The translations under genes and the position numbers were made by a program. Of a stretch of 64,000 bases of DNA, positions 1-8,200 are shown in pieces. This DNA comes from JALZAI01 sp038212215 (GTDB taxonomy: Bacteria > Actinomycetota > Actinomycetes > Mycobacteriales > Jatrophihabitantaceae), in assembly GCA_038212215.1 (NCBI GenBank), contig JBBQUT010000013.1, positions 38,322 through 102,321 on the forward strand. The letters are read 5' to 3'. Position 1 is the stretch's first letter; every line of letters starts with the position of its first letter. Under the pieces are notes generated by a model. The model saw only the letters and a list, made by a program, of their open reading frames with translations, searched no databases and had not been told where the DNA came from.

Positions 1-2
1 CG

Positions 3-419
3 GACGAGGAGCGTGCCCGCGCGACAATCGCGCTCTGCTGCGTCGACCCGTCGCGCTATCCCGCGCGGCGCATGGCCGAGGCGATCGCCGAAGCGGGACT
101 GCGCCGCGATCTGCCGTGGACCGACACGGCGATGTTGCGCTCGCTGCGCGGAATGGTGCGCTCGCACTCGTTCGGCGCGCGCACGGCCTGGGCGACGATG
201 CGTCGGATCAAGGCGCCGACACTCATCCTCTGGGGCGACACCGACCGGCTTGTTGCTCCTGACCTCGCCCCGGTCGTCGCAGGGGCGATTCCTGGATCGC
301 GTCTGCTCGTGCTGCCCGATATCGGGCACGTCGCGATGATGGAAGATCCGCAGACTTCGGCTCGCGCGTTCGTGGCATTGCTCGACGACACGCGGGCCGC
401 GGCGCGCGGACACGCGTAA
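3..419 (+). CDS. alpha/beta hydrolase fold protein, C-terminal part (5' end outside window)
   Basis: The reading frame is open from the left edge to TAA at 417-419, so only the last ~138 residues are visible. The end shows two alpha/beta-hydrolase landmarks: the acid-bearing strand (APTLILWGDTDRLV) and the catalytic-His segment (GHVAMMEDP) about 35 residues later. The nucleophile elbow is outside the window. Substrate cannot be told; such proteins are esterases, lipases or epoxide/ester hydrolases. In M. tuberculosis the comparable neighbourhood contains a lipase-type gene (lipV), but this copy sits on the other side of DUF3152, so orthology is not claimed. Confidence 0.85.
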   Translation, partial: DEERARATIALCCVDPSRYPARRMAEAIAEAGLRRDLPWTDTAMLRSLRGMVRSHSFGARTAWATMRRIKAPTLILWGDTDRLVAPDLAPVVAGAIPGSRLLVLPDIGHVAMMEDPQTSARAFVALLDDTRAAARGHA

Positions 420-468
420 GCCGCGCGTTCTACCGGGCCGCGGTAGCCGAATATGGCACTGTGTCGAT

Positions 469-1515
469 GTGACCGTCCGCGATCATCCTGCGCGTTCTGC
501 TACAACGCACGGCGTCCGATTGGCGAGTCGGCCGGATTCCGACGACGTCCGCGTGCAGCACCGTGGCGCGGCAACCTTCGGTGGAGGTGAGCCGACCATC
601 GCCGACGCGATCCGCGCCTTCGTGCGTCGCTACGGCTGGCGCGCTTACGCATTGCCGGTGCTCGTCGTTGTGACGGCCGTCGCGCTGGCGACCATGCGCA
701 ACCCGACGCCGGCCGCCCCGCCGGCCGACCGGACCGTGGCCGACGGAGCACAGACCCAGTTGAGGCAGTCCCCGACGGCACCGCTAACCACGCCGAAATC
801 GTCGGTCCCCTCGGGCACGGCGGCAGCGCCTCTGGTCAAGGGTGCGATATTGCCGGCGGGCCCGGCCTACACCAAAGTCGGGTTGGGCACCTTCACCCGA
901 ATCCCGGGCGCAAGCAAGGTCTTTGGCGAGCCCAGCGACGGGCATGGCGTCTGGCGCTACGACATCGAGGTCGAAACGGGCATCACCGGTATCGACGTCG
1001 CGCAGTTCGCATCACTGGTCCAGTCGGTGCTTGCCGATCCACGCAGTTGGTCCGGCCACGGTGTGGCGTTGCAACGCGTCAACTCCGGCCCGATCGACTT
1101 CCACATCACCCTGACCTCGGCAATGACGGTCCGTCAGTTCTGCGGGTACAGCCTCAAGGTCGAGGCGTCCTGCTATGCAACAGCAGGCTCGGGCCCAGGC
1201 CTGGACGTCAACCGGGTCGTTCTCAACGATGCCCGGTGGGCGCGGGGCAGTGCCCAGTTCCCGAGAGCGCTGAATGCCTACCGCATTTACATGATCAATC
1301 ACGAGGACGGCCACGCCGTCGGCCACCACCACGCCCACAACTGCCTGCCGGGCGGGCTGGCGCCGGTCATGATGCAGCAGAGCCTGGGTCTGAAGTCCGC
1401 CGCGACCGGCAAGACGTGCGGGGCCAACCCGTGGCCCTATCCGCCAGGCGCGCGTGGTGCTCCGGGTGCCGAGCAGGCCGACACCGCGCAGAATAACGAG
1501 CTCAACCTGCGTTGA
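469..1515 (+). CDS. DUF3152 membrane-anchored zincin-like protein
   Basis: 348 residues from a GTG start. Residues ~57-75 form one membrane segment (YALPVLVVVTAVALATM) after a basic cytoplasmic tail, followed by a Pro/Thr/Ala-rich linker, so the globular domain should be outside the membrane. The C-terminal ~200 residues match DUF3152: a DPRSW motif, RVNSGPIDFHI, and NHEDGHAVGHHH followed by PVMMQQSLG. The HExGH core plus further His resembles a zinc-peptidase site, but activity is unproven for the family. It precedes moeZ, as Rv3207c adjoins moeZ/moeB1 in M. tuberculosis. The start is uncertain because the first 55 residues are low complexity. Confidence 0.85.
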   Translation: MTVRDHPARSATTHGVRLASRPDSDDVRVQHRGAATFGGGEPTIADAIRAFVRRYGWRAYALPVLVVVTAVALATMRNPTPAAPPADRTVADGAQTQLRQSPTAPLTTPKSSVPSGTAAAPLVKGAILPAGPAYTKVGLGTFTRIPGASKVFGEPSDGHGVWRYDIEVETGITGIDVAQFASLVQSVLADPRSWSGHGVALQRVNSGPIDFHITLTSAMTVRQFCGYSLKVEASCYATAGSGPGLDVNRVVLNDARWARGSAQFPRALNAYRIYMINHEDGHAVGHHHAHNCLPGGLAPVMMQQSLGLKSAATGKTCGANPWPYPPGARGAPGAEQADTAQNNELNLR

Positions 1516-1627
1516 CGTGAGCTCGCTCGAGATGCTGGGAATGAGCGCAGCGCCGAACGCGGTTGTGTCCGGGGATAGCCCGGCAGCGTAAGTTCGCAGC
1601 CGAAGTTCAACAGAAGCGAGGTCAGTC

Positions 1628-2791
1628 GTGTCGTCCTACCCGCCGCTGGTGCAACCAGCCGAGTCGCTCACCGTCGACGAGGTTCGGCGCTACAGCCGGC
1701 ACCTGATCATCCCCGACGTGGCAATGGCCGGCCAGAAGCGTCTCAAGAACGCCAAAGTGCTGTGCGTCGGCGCGGGCGGCCTCGGCTCACCTGCGCTGAT
1801 GTACCTCGCTGCCGCCGGTGTCGGCACGCTCGGCATCGTCGAATTCGACACAGTGGACGAATCCAACTTGCAGCGCCAGATCATCCATGGGCAGAGCGAT
1901 ATCGGCCGGTCGAAAGCCGAATCGGCGCGTGACAGCGTGCTGGAGATCAACCCGCTCATCACCGTCAACGTCCACGAGACCCGCTTGGACAACGACAACG
2001 TTCTCGACATCTTCGCCGGATACGACCTGATCGTTGACGGCACCGACAACTTCGCCACCCGCTATCTCGTGAACGACGCCTGCGTGCTGCTGAACAAGCC
2101 GTACGTGTGGGGCTCGATCTACCGCTTCGACGGCCAGGTCAGCGTGTTCTGGAACGAGTACGGACCGAACTACCGCGACCTCTACCCGGATCCCCCGCCG
2201 CCGGGAATGGTGCCGTCCTGCGCTGAAGGCGGTGTGCTCGGCGTGTTGTGCGGGTCCATCGGCGCGGTCATGGTGAACGAGGCGATCAAGCTGATCACCG
2301 GCATCGGCGAACCGCTCGTGGGGCGGTTACTCGTTCTCGACGCGCTGGACATGACCTGGCGCGAGATCAAGGTGCGTAAGGATCCGAACACCGCGCCGAT
2401 CACCGAACTGATCGACTACGAGGCGTTCTGCGGGGTCGTCTCCGACGAGGCGCAGCAGGCCGCGATCGGCTCTACGATCACCGCGGCCGAACTGAAAGAC
2501 CTCATCGATTCCGACAAGCCGATCCACCTTGTCGACGTCCGCGAGCCAGCGGAGTGGGAGATCGTGCGGATCCCGGGCGCAACCCTCGTCCCGAAAGATG
2601 AAATCCTGCGCGGGGACGCCTTGGCGAACCTGCCGCAGGACAGGCAAATCGTCATGTACTGCAAGACCGGCGTGCGCTCAGCCGAGACGCTCGCAGCAGT
2701 GAAAGCGGCCGGCTTCCGCGATGCTGTACATGTGCAGGGCGGGGTCACGGCGTGGGTGAAGCAAATCGATCCGACACTGCCGACGTATTGA
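1628..2791 (+). CDS. moeZ: MoeZ-type adenylyltransferase/sulfurtransferase
   Basis: 387 residues: N-terminal ThiF/E1-like domain (~15-265) plus C-terminal rhodanese domain (~285-385). The nucleotide-binding loop GAGGLGSPALMYL is followed by the canonical DESNLQRQ segment, and there is a conserved PSCAEGGVLG region. The rhodanese active-site Cys lies in MYCKTGVRS (about residue 345). In actinobacteria MoeZ adenylates and sulfurates small ubiquitin-like carrier proteins (MoaD, ThiS, CysO), feeding molybdopterin, thiamine and cysteine synthesis in the cytoplasm. GTG start, 25 bp before the next gene, probably co-transcribed. Confidence 0.95.
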   Translation: MSSYPPLVQPAESLTVDEVRRYSRHLIIPDVAMAGQKRLKNAKVLCVGAGGLGSPALMYLAAAGVGTLGIVEFDTVDESNLQRQIIHGQSDIGRSKAESARDSVLEINPLITVNVHETRLDNDNVLDIFAGYDLIVDGTDNFATRYLVNDACVLLNKPYVWGSIYRFDGQVSVFWNEYGPNYRDLYPDPPPPGMVPSCAEGGVLGVLCGSIGAVMVNEAIKLITGIGEPLVGRLLVLDALDMTWREIKVRKDPNTAPITELIDYEAFCGVVSDEAQQAAIGSTITAAELKDLIDSDKPIHLVDVREPAEWEIVRIPGATLVPKDEILRGDALANLPQDRQIVMYCKTGVRSAETLAAVKAAGFRDAVHVQGGVTAWVKQIDPTLPTY

Positions 2792-2815
2792 GCCCGGTTT
2801 GGGTAGGAGATCACC

Positions 2816-3406
2816 ATGGCTGATCAGGTGCAGATTTTCGTCGCAGCGACCCATGCCTTCGGCGAGCGGGTGCGCGCGATCGATGAGCAGCATTGGTCGG
2901 CGCCGACGCCGAACTTCCAATGGTCGGTCGCCGACCTCGTCGACCATCTCGTGGACGAGCACCGGTGGGCGGCACCGCTCCTGCACGGGCACGATTTCCT
3001 CTCGTCGGGCGAGGTGGTCGAGGGCACCCGGAAGCTGCCGGTCGACGGTGGCGTGGGGGGCAATCTCGCGCAGTCCTGGGAGGAGGCAGCCGCCGGGTCG
3101 GTCGACGCCGTCAGCGAAGAGGGTGCGCTGGAACGCTCCGTCGAACTGTCGCGTGGAGACACTCCTGTCGCGGTGTACCTCGACGAGATGATTGTCGATC
3201 TCGTCGTACACGCATGGGATCTGGCGACCGCGATCGGCTATCGCGACCCCGTGCCGACGGAACTCGTCGACTACGCCTACAGCCGTCTGGGCGGTATGGG
3301 CGATCTTTCCTCCGGTGGGATGTTCGCTTCGCCGATCGATGTCGCGGACGACGCGTCGACGCTCGACAAGCTGCTGGCCGCCACCGGTCGTGACCCTCTT
3401 GGCTGA
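2816..3406 (+). CDS. TIGR03086-family DinB-like metal-binding protein
   Basis: 196 residues, ATG start with GTAGGAG upstream. The N-terminal half fits the four-helix maleylpyruvate-isomerase/DinB-like fold of TIGR03086: WSVADLVDHLVDEHRW near residue 40 and VYLDEMIVDLVVHAWDLATAIG near residue 125. The His residues of these helices are the likely metal ligands. Members may be mycothiol-dependent enzymes; the reaction here is unknown. It lies between moeZ and an alkyltransferase-like gene that it overlaps by 17 bp, the same order as Rv3205c/Rv3204. Confidence 0.8.
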   Translation: MADQVQIFVAATHAFGERVRAIDEQHWSAPTPNFQWSVADLVDHLVDEHRWAAPLLHGHDFLSSGEVVEGTRKLPVDGGVGGNLAQSWEEAAAGSVDAVSEEGALERSVELSRGDTPVAVYLDEMIVDLVVHAWDLATAIGYRDPVPTELVDYAYSRLGGMGDLSSGGMFASPIDVADDASTLDKLLAATGRDPLG

Positions 3407-3698
3407 GGGGGACGGCTTCGCGCAGCGCATTCTTGCTTGCGTCGACTCCATCCCGGCTGGGCGGGTGATGACCTACGGCGACGTCGCCGAGTTCGCCGGC
3501 ACGCGGTCGGCTCGCACGATAGGGCGGGTACTCGCCCAGGATCACGGGACGGTGCCGTGGCATCGCGTGCTCAGGGCAGACGGTCGCCTGGCCGAGCATC
3601 TTTACACCGAGCAACGACAGCGACTGCTCAGCGAGGGCGTTCGCTTCAGCGGCGATCGAGTGGAACTGCGCAACTTCCGTTGGGACGGTCGACACTAG
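3390..3698 (+). CDS. alkyltransferase-like (ATL) DNA lesion-binding protein
   Basis: 102 residues from GTG 3390, overlapping the preceding gene. It is a single MGMT DNA-binding domain: IPAGRVMTYGDVAEFAG, then the region that holds the acceptor cysteine in true O6-alkylguanine transferases. Here it reads VPWHRV, with Trp57 in place of Cys. That substitution defines ATL proteins, which bind O6-alkylguanine and hand it to nucleotide excision repair instead of removing the alkyl group. A TTG at 3399 is a possible alternative start. The stop overlaps by 4 bp the stop of the convergent HAD-like gene. Confidence 0.9.
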   Translation: MTLLAEGDGFAQRILACVDSIPAGRVMTYGDVAEFAGTRSARTIGRVLAQDHGTVPWHRVLRADGRLAEHLYTEQRQRLLSEGVRFSGDRVELRNFRWDGRH

Positions 3699-4231
3699 CG
3701 GGTCAGGAATGACTCGACCTGCGCCAGATGCTCAGGTTCGAGCCCGCAGAGCGGGTTTGGGCTGATCAGCAGCGCATTCTCGCTCTGGGCGATCGCGGCC
3801 GTCAGATCAGGAAATCCCCCGATGTGGTCGTCTGTCCACACGACGCGACGGCTCGCGGCCAGCGCCCGTTCGACGGCAGCCGGCTTCCACCAGGTGGTGG
3901 CGCGCCAGTTGAGCCATTCCGGTGCCACGGAAATCGGTATCGACGTGGGCAGTCCGAGCGTCGGTGCGAATGCGGTGACGGCACTGTCGCGCCACGTCGA
4001 GTGCCAGCGTATTTCGGCGAGGCCGTCCTCGTGTATGCGTGTCACGAAGTCGAGCACTGGACGCGCAGCGAGAATGGGCAGCCTCATGACGCCGCGCCCT
4101 TCAATCGCCGTGACGACGGTGCGCCGCAGCCAGTCTTCACCGCCCCAGATGCCAGCGACCGGCTGGTAGGACAGCGCGTTGACGACGCCGTCGATGTCCA
4201 GCAACCACAGGGGTTTCGCTTCGACAGCCAT
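3695..4231 (-). CDS. HAD-like domain protein
   Basis: 178 residues. The N-terminus carries LLDIDGVVN, the DxDGV nucleophile motif of the HAD superfamily. There is a possible second motif around WHSTW (residue ~77) and an acidic WTDDH segment (~133) that could be the metal-binding motif IV. The protein is small, with no obvious large cap insert. Related actinobacterial proteins are annotated only as HAD-domain or secreted-acid-phosphatase-like proteins; substrate unknown. It is convergent with the ATL gene (4-bp overlap). Confidence 0.75.
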   Translation of the reverse strand: MAVEAKPLWLLDIDGVVNALSYQPVAGIWGGEDWLRRTVVTAIEGRGVMRLPILAARPVLDFVTRIHEDGLAEIRWHSTWRDSAVTAFAPTLGLPTSIPISVAPEWLNWRATTWWKPAAVERALAASRRVVWTDDHIGGFPDLTAAIAQSENALLISPNPLCGLEPEHLAQVESFLTR

Positions 4232-4273
4232 AGCCGGTTGACCGTACCCCTATCCGGCGCGCGACGAGACGGC

Positions 4274-5041
4274 CTAGCCGACCAACTCCGCCAGCTGGCA
4301 AGTCGGCAGCGCGATCCAGCCCTCGACGCGCGCCAGTTCGAGCATCTCGTCCGGGGGCGCCTCGACAAGCCCGAGCATCGCCGCACGCGCGGACAACGCG
4401 GCTATCACCGCGTCGAAGGCGTCGTCGTCGCGTCGGCACAGTGCCTCGTAGCCGCCGAGTCGCAACCACGGCGCGCCGGCTCGCAGCGCGTCCACAGCCG
4501 AACCGAGGGCGACCACGTTGACCGGCCCCTTGTAACGGCGGTGCACCAAACCCCACCGCGACAGCGAGGCCGCCGGGTATGCCTCGACGAGGCGACCCCG
4601 ACCGGAGCGATCCCGGTTGTCATCGAGCTGCGGTAGCAGCGCCGCGCACCGCATCGCCACATGCGCGATCAGATCGGCCGCGACGCTCAACGGGCGCAAA
4701 CCGTGCTGCAGGCAGTAGAGATCGGTTGCCCGATACACGAGCGGGCGTCTCGACAACACGCTGTCAGTGGGGACGCCGACCGTCGCGTCGCGGTGTCGCG
4801 TGACGAACTCGATGAATGCGACCGGCCAGCCGAACGGGCAGTCGATACCGATCTTCGCCGCGCCCATCGCGCGGTCCACGAGCAGGCTATCTGCGGCAGG
4901 GCGATCGAGCGAACGAACCTCGGCGCCGTTCGGTGTCCACTCGAGCACCGCCACAGCGCTCTTCGAGGCGTCCGCCGCGAGGTCGATGCCGACAGTGCGG
5001 GCGTGACGGCTGCCAGCATCCTGCTGCTCGTCCGGTTTCAT
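4274..5041 (-). CDS. DUF429 protein (predicted RNase H-like nuclease)
   Basis: The frame is open further upstream to 5215, but the first sensible Met is at 5041 (MKPDEQQDAG), just ahead of the conserved core, giving 255 residues. DUF429 signatures are GIDLAADASKSAVAVLEW near the start and IGIDCPFGWP about 50 residues later; both acidic motifs match the RNase H-like fold assigned to this family. Cellular role unknown. It is divergent from adnA with about 80 bp between starts, a possible shared promoter region. Confidence 0.8.
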   Translation of the reverse strand: MKPDEQQDAGSRHARTVGIDLAADASKSAVAVLEWTPNGAEVRSLDRPAADSLLVDRAMGAAKIGIDCPFGWPVAFIEFVTRHRDATVGVPTDSVLSRRPLVYRATDLYCLQHGLRPLSVAADLIAHVAMRCAALLPQLDDNRDRSGRGRLVEAYPAASLSRWGLVHRRYKGPVNVVALGSAVDALRAGAPWLRLGGYEALCRRDDDAFDAVIAALSARAAMLGLVEAPPDEMLELARVEGWIALPTCQLAELVG

Positions 5042-5122
5042 GACGGCGAAGTTACGAGGTCGCGCTGCGCCGCAGCCCAGCGCCCTGCGAAGATGTCGGA
5101 GCGTCGTGTTGGGATAGCGGCT

Positions 5123-8100
5123 ATGACGATCCCTGCATACCGGCTCGTCCGGTCGGCCCGGGCGCCTGTGCCCGCTCCGCGTCTGGATGCCGCGCAGCAA
5201 CGTGTCGTCCAGCACGACGGGGGTCCGTTGCTGGTGCTGGCCGGTCCGGGAACCGGCAAGACGACAACCCTTGTCGAAACGGCGGTCGCCCGCGTCCGCG
5301 CCGGGGTGAAGGTCGAAGACATCCTGATGCTCACGTTCAGCCGCCGCGCCGCGGGTGAGCTACGCGACCGGATCACCGCACGCCTGGGGCAGACCGTACG
5401 CGAACCGGTCGCCCGAACCCTGCACTCTTACGCCTTCGGTGTGTTGCGGATCGCCAATCTCGCGCAGCAGCTGCCCGCGCCGCGGCTGCTGTCCGGGCCC
5501 GAGCAGGACGTGATCATGCGCGATCTCATCGCCGGGCACCCGGCCGCCCGGTGGCCGGTCGATTTGCGCCCGGCATTGTGCACCCGTGCCTTCGCCGGCG
5601 AGTTGCGCGACTTGCTGATGCGCGCTGTCGAACGCGGTCTGGATGGTCCCCTGCTGGCGACCCTTGGCCGTCGCTCCAACCGTCCGGATTGGATTTCCGC
5701 GGGGCATTTCCTCGCCGAATATCAGGACGTGACGTCCCTGTCGCGACCAGGAGCCTACGACCCTGCCGAGCTGATCAGATCAGCGCTCAACGCCTTCGAT
5801 CACGATCGCGGCCTGCTTGCCCTGGAACGCTCGCGCCGGCGCCACCTGTTCGTCGACGAATACCAGGACACTGATCCGGCGCAGGCCGAGTTGCTTGCAT
5901 TGCTCGCCGAAGGCGCCGAAGAGGTGATTCTCGTCGGCGATCCTGACCAGTCGATTTATGCGTTCCGTGGTGCCGACGATTCGGCTGTTCGCGACGTCGA
6001 TCGGCGCTTCGGGCGCGGCGGTGTCGTGCCGGTCGTGCCGTTACAGGTGTCACGACGCGCCGGCCCGCAGCTCCTCGCGGCCTCGCGCCGGGTCGCCGCC
6101 CGGCTACCGGGGCGCGGCGAGCATCGCCACCTCAGCACGGTAGTCGACGACGTCTCGAGCGATGCCCTAACGGTCGGGCTGTTCCGTGCCGCGAGCGAGG
6201 AGGCTGCCTACGTCGCTGGCGTATTGCGCCGGGCACATTTGGATGGCATGCCGTTCGCCCGGATGGCCGTTTTGGTCCGATCGACGGCCGCTGTCCTGGG
6301 CGCGCTGCGCCGCGCGTTGATCACCGCCGGGGTGCCCGTGAGCGTCCGCGGTGAGGACCTTCCGCTGGCCGAGCAACCTGCGGTGGCGGTGCTTCTGGAG
6401 GTGCTCGGCTGCGTCCAAGACCCGGCAGCGCTGAGCGAGGACGTGGCGGAGCGGCTGCTGCTGGGCCCGATCGGCAACGGCGACGTCGTGTACCTGCGCC
6501 GATTGCGTCGGGAACTGCGAGCGCTCGATCCCGAGGCGCCCGTCCCGCTCGCCGCGGCGTTGTGGGACCTTCCCGGCGCCGCCATGCTACCGGCCCAGGT
6601 GCAACGCCCGGTCGGTCGGGTGGCCGCGGTGCTCGCAGCCGGGCGCGCTGCGCTCGCGGCGGGGGGTGGCCCCGAAGACGTGCTGTGGGCGGTCTGGCAC
6701 GAGACGGGGCTCAGCCGGCGCTGGCAGCGGGCCAGCGCAGTCGGGGGAGCTGCGGGAGCGGCCGCCGACCGCGATCTGGACGCGATGGTGCAGCTGTTCG
6801 ACGCAGCGGCGCGCTTTGCGGACCGGTTGCCCCGGGCGAGCGTCGCGGCGTTCACCGAGCACCTCGCCGCACAGCAGATCCCGGGTGACTCGCTGTCCGG
6901 CGCCACGCTCGAAAGCGATGCGGTCACCATTCTTACCGCGCACGCCGCGAAGGGTCTGGAGTGGGATCTGGTGTGTGTCGCGCACGTCCAGGAGGGCAGT
7001 TGGCCGGACCTGCGTCGACGGGGATCGCTGCTCGGATCAGAGCGCCTTGTCGACGTGCTGGCTGGGCGCGACGCCGCCGGCCCCGGCATCGCCACCCAGC
7101 TCGCGGAGGAGCGCCGGCTGTTCTACGTGGCCGCCACCCGCGCGCGGCGCAGGCTTGTGGTGACCGCGGTGTCCGGCGACGAAGAGCAGCCCTCCCGTTT
7201 TCTCGACGAGCTGGATCCCGTCGAGGGTGATCGCGCGTTGACGCCTGCACAACGCGGCACGCACCTCACTGCGATGGTCGCCGAATTGCGGGCCGTCGCC
7301 TGCGACCCGCGCGCCGAGCGGCTCGAGCGGGAATCCGCCGCGGGTGAGTTGTGTCGGCTCGCCGAGGCCGGCGTCCGCGGGGCTGATCCCGACGAATGGT
7401 GGGGGTTGGCCGCCCTTTCCGACGACGGCCCTGTCGCCGACCCCGCACGTCCGGTTCCGGTTAGCCCGTCCCGCCTCGACGCGTTCCTCAAGTGTGAGCT
7501 GCGGGCTCTGCTGCAACAGCTAGGAGCGAACGACGGGGATGCGGTCTCGGCGTCGCTCGGCACCCTGGTGCACGACGTGGCGGCACGAGCGCCGGTCGGC
7601 GTCTCCCTCGAGCAGTTGCGCGTGATGCTCGACGAGCGGTGGCCGGCCTTGGAGTTCGGTGCGCGCTGGTTCGCCGCCAACGAACGAGAGCGCGCCGATC
7701 GGATGCTGCAGGTGCTACATGGCTGGCTGGCCGCCAGTCGCGAAGAGCTGAGCCTCGTCGGTGTCGAGGAGGCGTTCAGCACCGAGGTCGGAGACGCGCT
7801 GCTGACCGGACGGGTCGACCGGCTCGAACGCGATAGCGAGGGCCGGCTCGTCGTGATCGATCTGAAGACCGGCAAGTCGAGGATCTCGGCCGACGATCTT
7901 CCGCAGCACCCGCAGCTGGGCGCGTATCAGCTCGCGGTGCGGAGCGGAGCTTTCACCGCGGGCGACCGCGCGGGCGGGGCGCGGCTGGTGCAGCTCGCCA
8001 ACCCGGCGAGAGACGCTGAGCAGCGCCAGAAACCGCTGCCTGATGACGGCGAGCCGGTCTGGATCGCGCAACTGGTCGCCGAGGTTGCGGCCCGCTACCG

Positions 8101-8200
8101 CGGCACGGAATTCACCGCACGGGTGGGCGCCGCCTGCGGGCACTGCGATCTGCAGAAGTGCTGCCCGCTGTTCCCGTCCGGGCGGAGCGTCACGACGTGA
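5123..8200 (+). CDS. adnA: AdnA-type helicase-nuclease subunit
   Basis: 1025 residues from ATG 5123; the frame runs on upstream but lacks family homology there and overlaps DUF429 antisense. UvrD-type motor: Walker A GPGTGKTT (~41-48), DEYQDTD (~245), VTILTAHAAKGLEWD late in the motor. C-terminal RecB-type nuclease: GRVDRLERD and VVIDLKTGKS (~912). A Cys in FLKCELRA (~790) and three more in CGHCDLQKCC (~1005-1011) fit the Fe-S cluster framing AddB/AdnA nuclease domains. AdnA pairs with AdnB to resect double-strand breaks in actinobacteria. It is joined to adnB by a GTGA overlap. Confidence 0.93.
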   Translation: MTIPAYRLVRSARAPVPAPRLDAAQQRVVQHDGGPLLVLAGPGTGKTTTLVETAVARVRAGVKVEDILMLTFSRRAAGELRDRITARLGQTVREPVARTLHSYAFGVLRIANLAQQLPAPRLLSGPEQDVIMRDLIAGHPAARWPVDLRPALCTRAFAGELRDLLMRAVERGLDGPLLATLGRRSNRPDWISAGHFLAEYQDVTSLSRPGAYDPAELIRSALNAFDHDRGLLALERSRRRHLFVDEYQDTDPAQAELLALLAEGAEEVILVGDPDQSIYAFRGADDSAVRDVDRRFGRGGVVPVVPLQVSRRAGPQLLAASRRVAARLPGRGEHRHLSTVVDDVSSDALTVGLFRAASEEAAYVAGVLRRAHLDGMPFARMAVLVRSTAAVLGALRRALITAGVPVSVRGEDLPLAEQPAVAVLLEVLGCVQDPAALSEDVAERLLLGPIGNGDVVYLRRLRRELRALDPEAPVPLAAALWDLPGAAMLPAQVQRPVGRVAAVLAAGRAALAAGGGPEDVLWAVWHETGLSRRWQRASAVGGAAGAAADRDLDAMVQLFDAAARFADRLPRASVAAFTEHLAAQQIPGDSLSGATLESDAVTILTAHAAKGLEWDLVCVAHVQEGSWPDLRRRGSLLGSERLVDVLAGRDAAGPGIATQLAEERRLFYVAATRARRRLVVTAVSGDEEQPSRFLDELDPVEGDRALTPAQRGTHLTAMVAELRAVACDPRAERLERESAAGELCRLAEAGVRGADPDEWWGLAALSDDGPVADPARPVPVSPSRLDAFLKCELRALLQQLGANDGDAVSASLGTLVHDVAARAPVGVSLEQLRVMLDERWPALEFGARWFAANERERADRMLQVLHGWLAASREELSLVGVEEAFSTEVGDALLTGRVDRLERDSEGRLVVIDLKTGKSRISADDLPQHPQLGAYQLAVRSGAFTAGDRAGGARLVQLANPARDAEQRQKPLPDDGEPVWIAQLVAEVAARYRGTEFTARVGAACGHCDLQKCCPLFPSGRSVTT

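Noticed and set aside
3390..3698. Active O6-methylguanine-DNA methyltransferase
   Set aside because: The acceptor Cys is replaced by Trp (PWHRV), so it is an alkyltransferase-like protein.
4661..5122. 154-codon upstream extension of the adnA reading frame
   Set aside because: It lies antisense to the DUF429 gene, has no helicase similarity, and a natural ATG sits at 5123 just before the motor domain.
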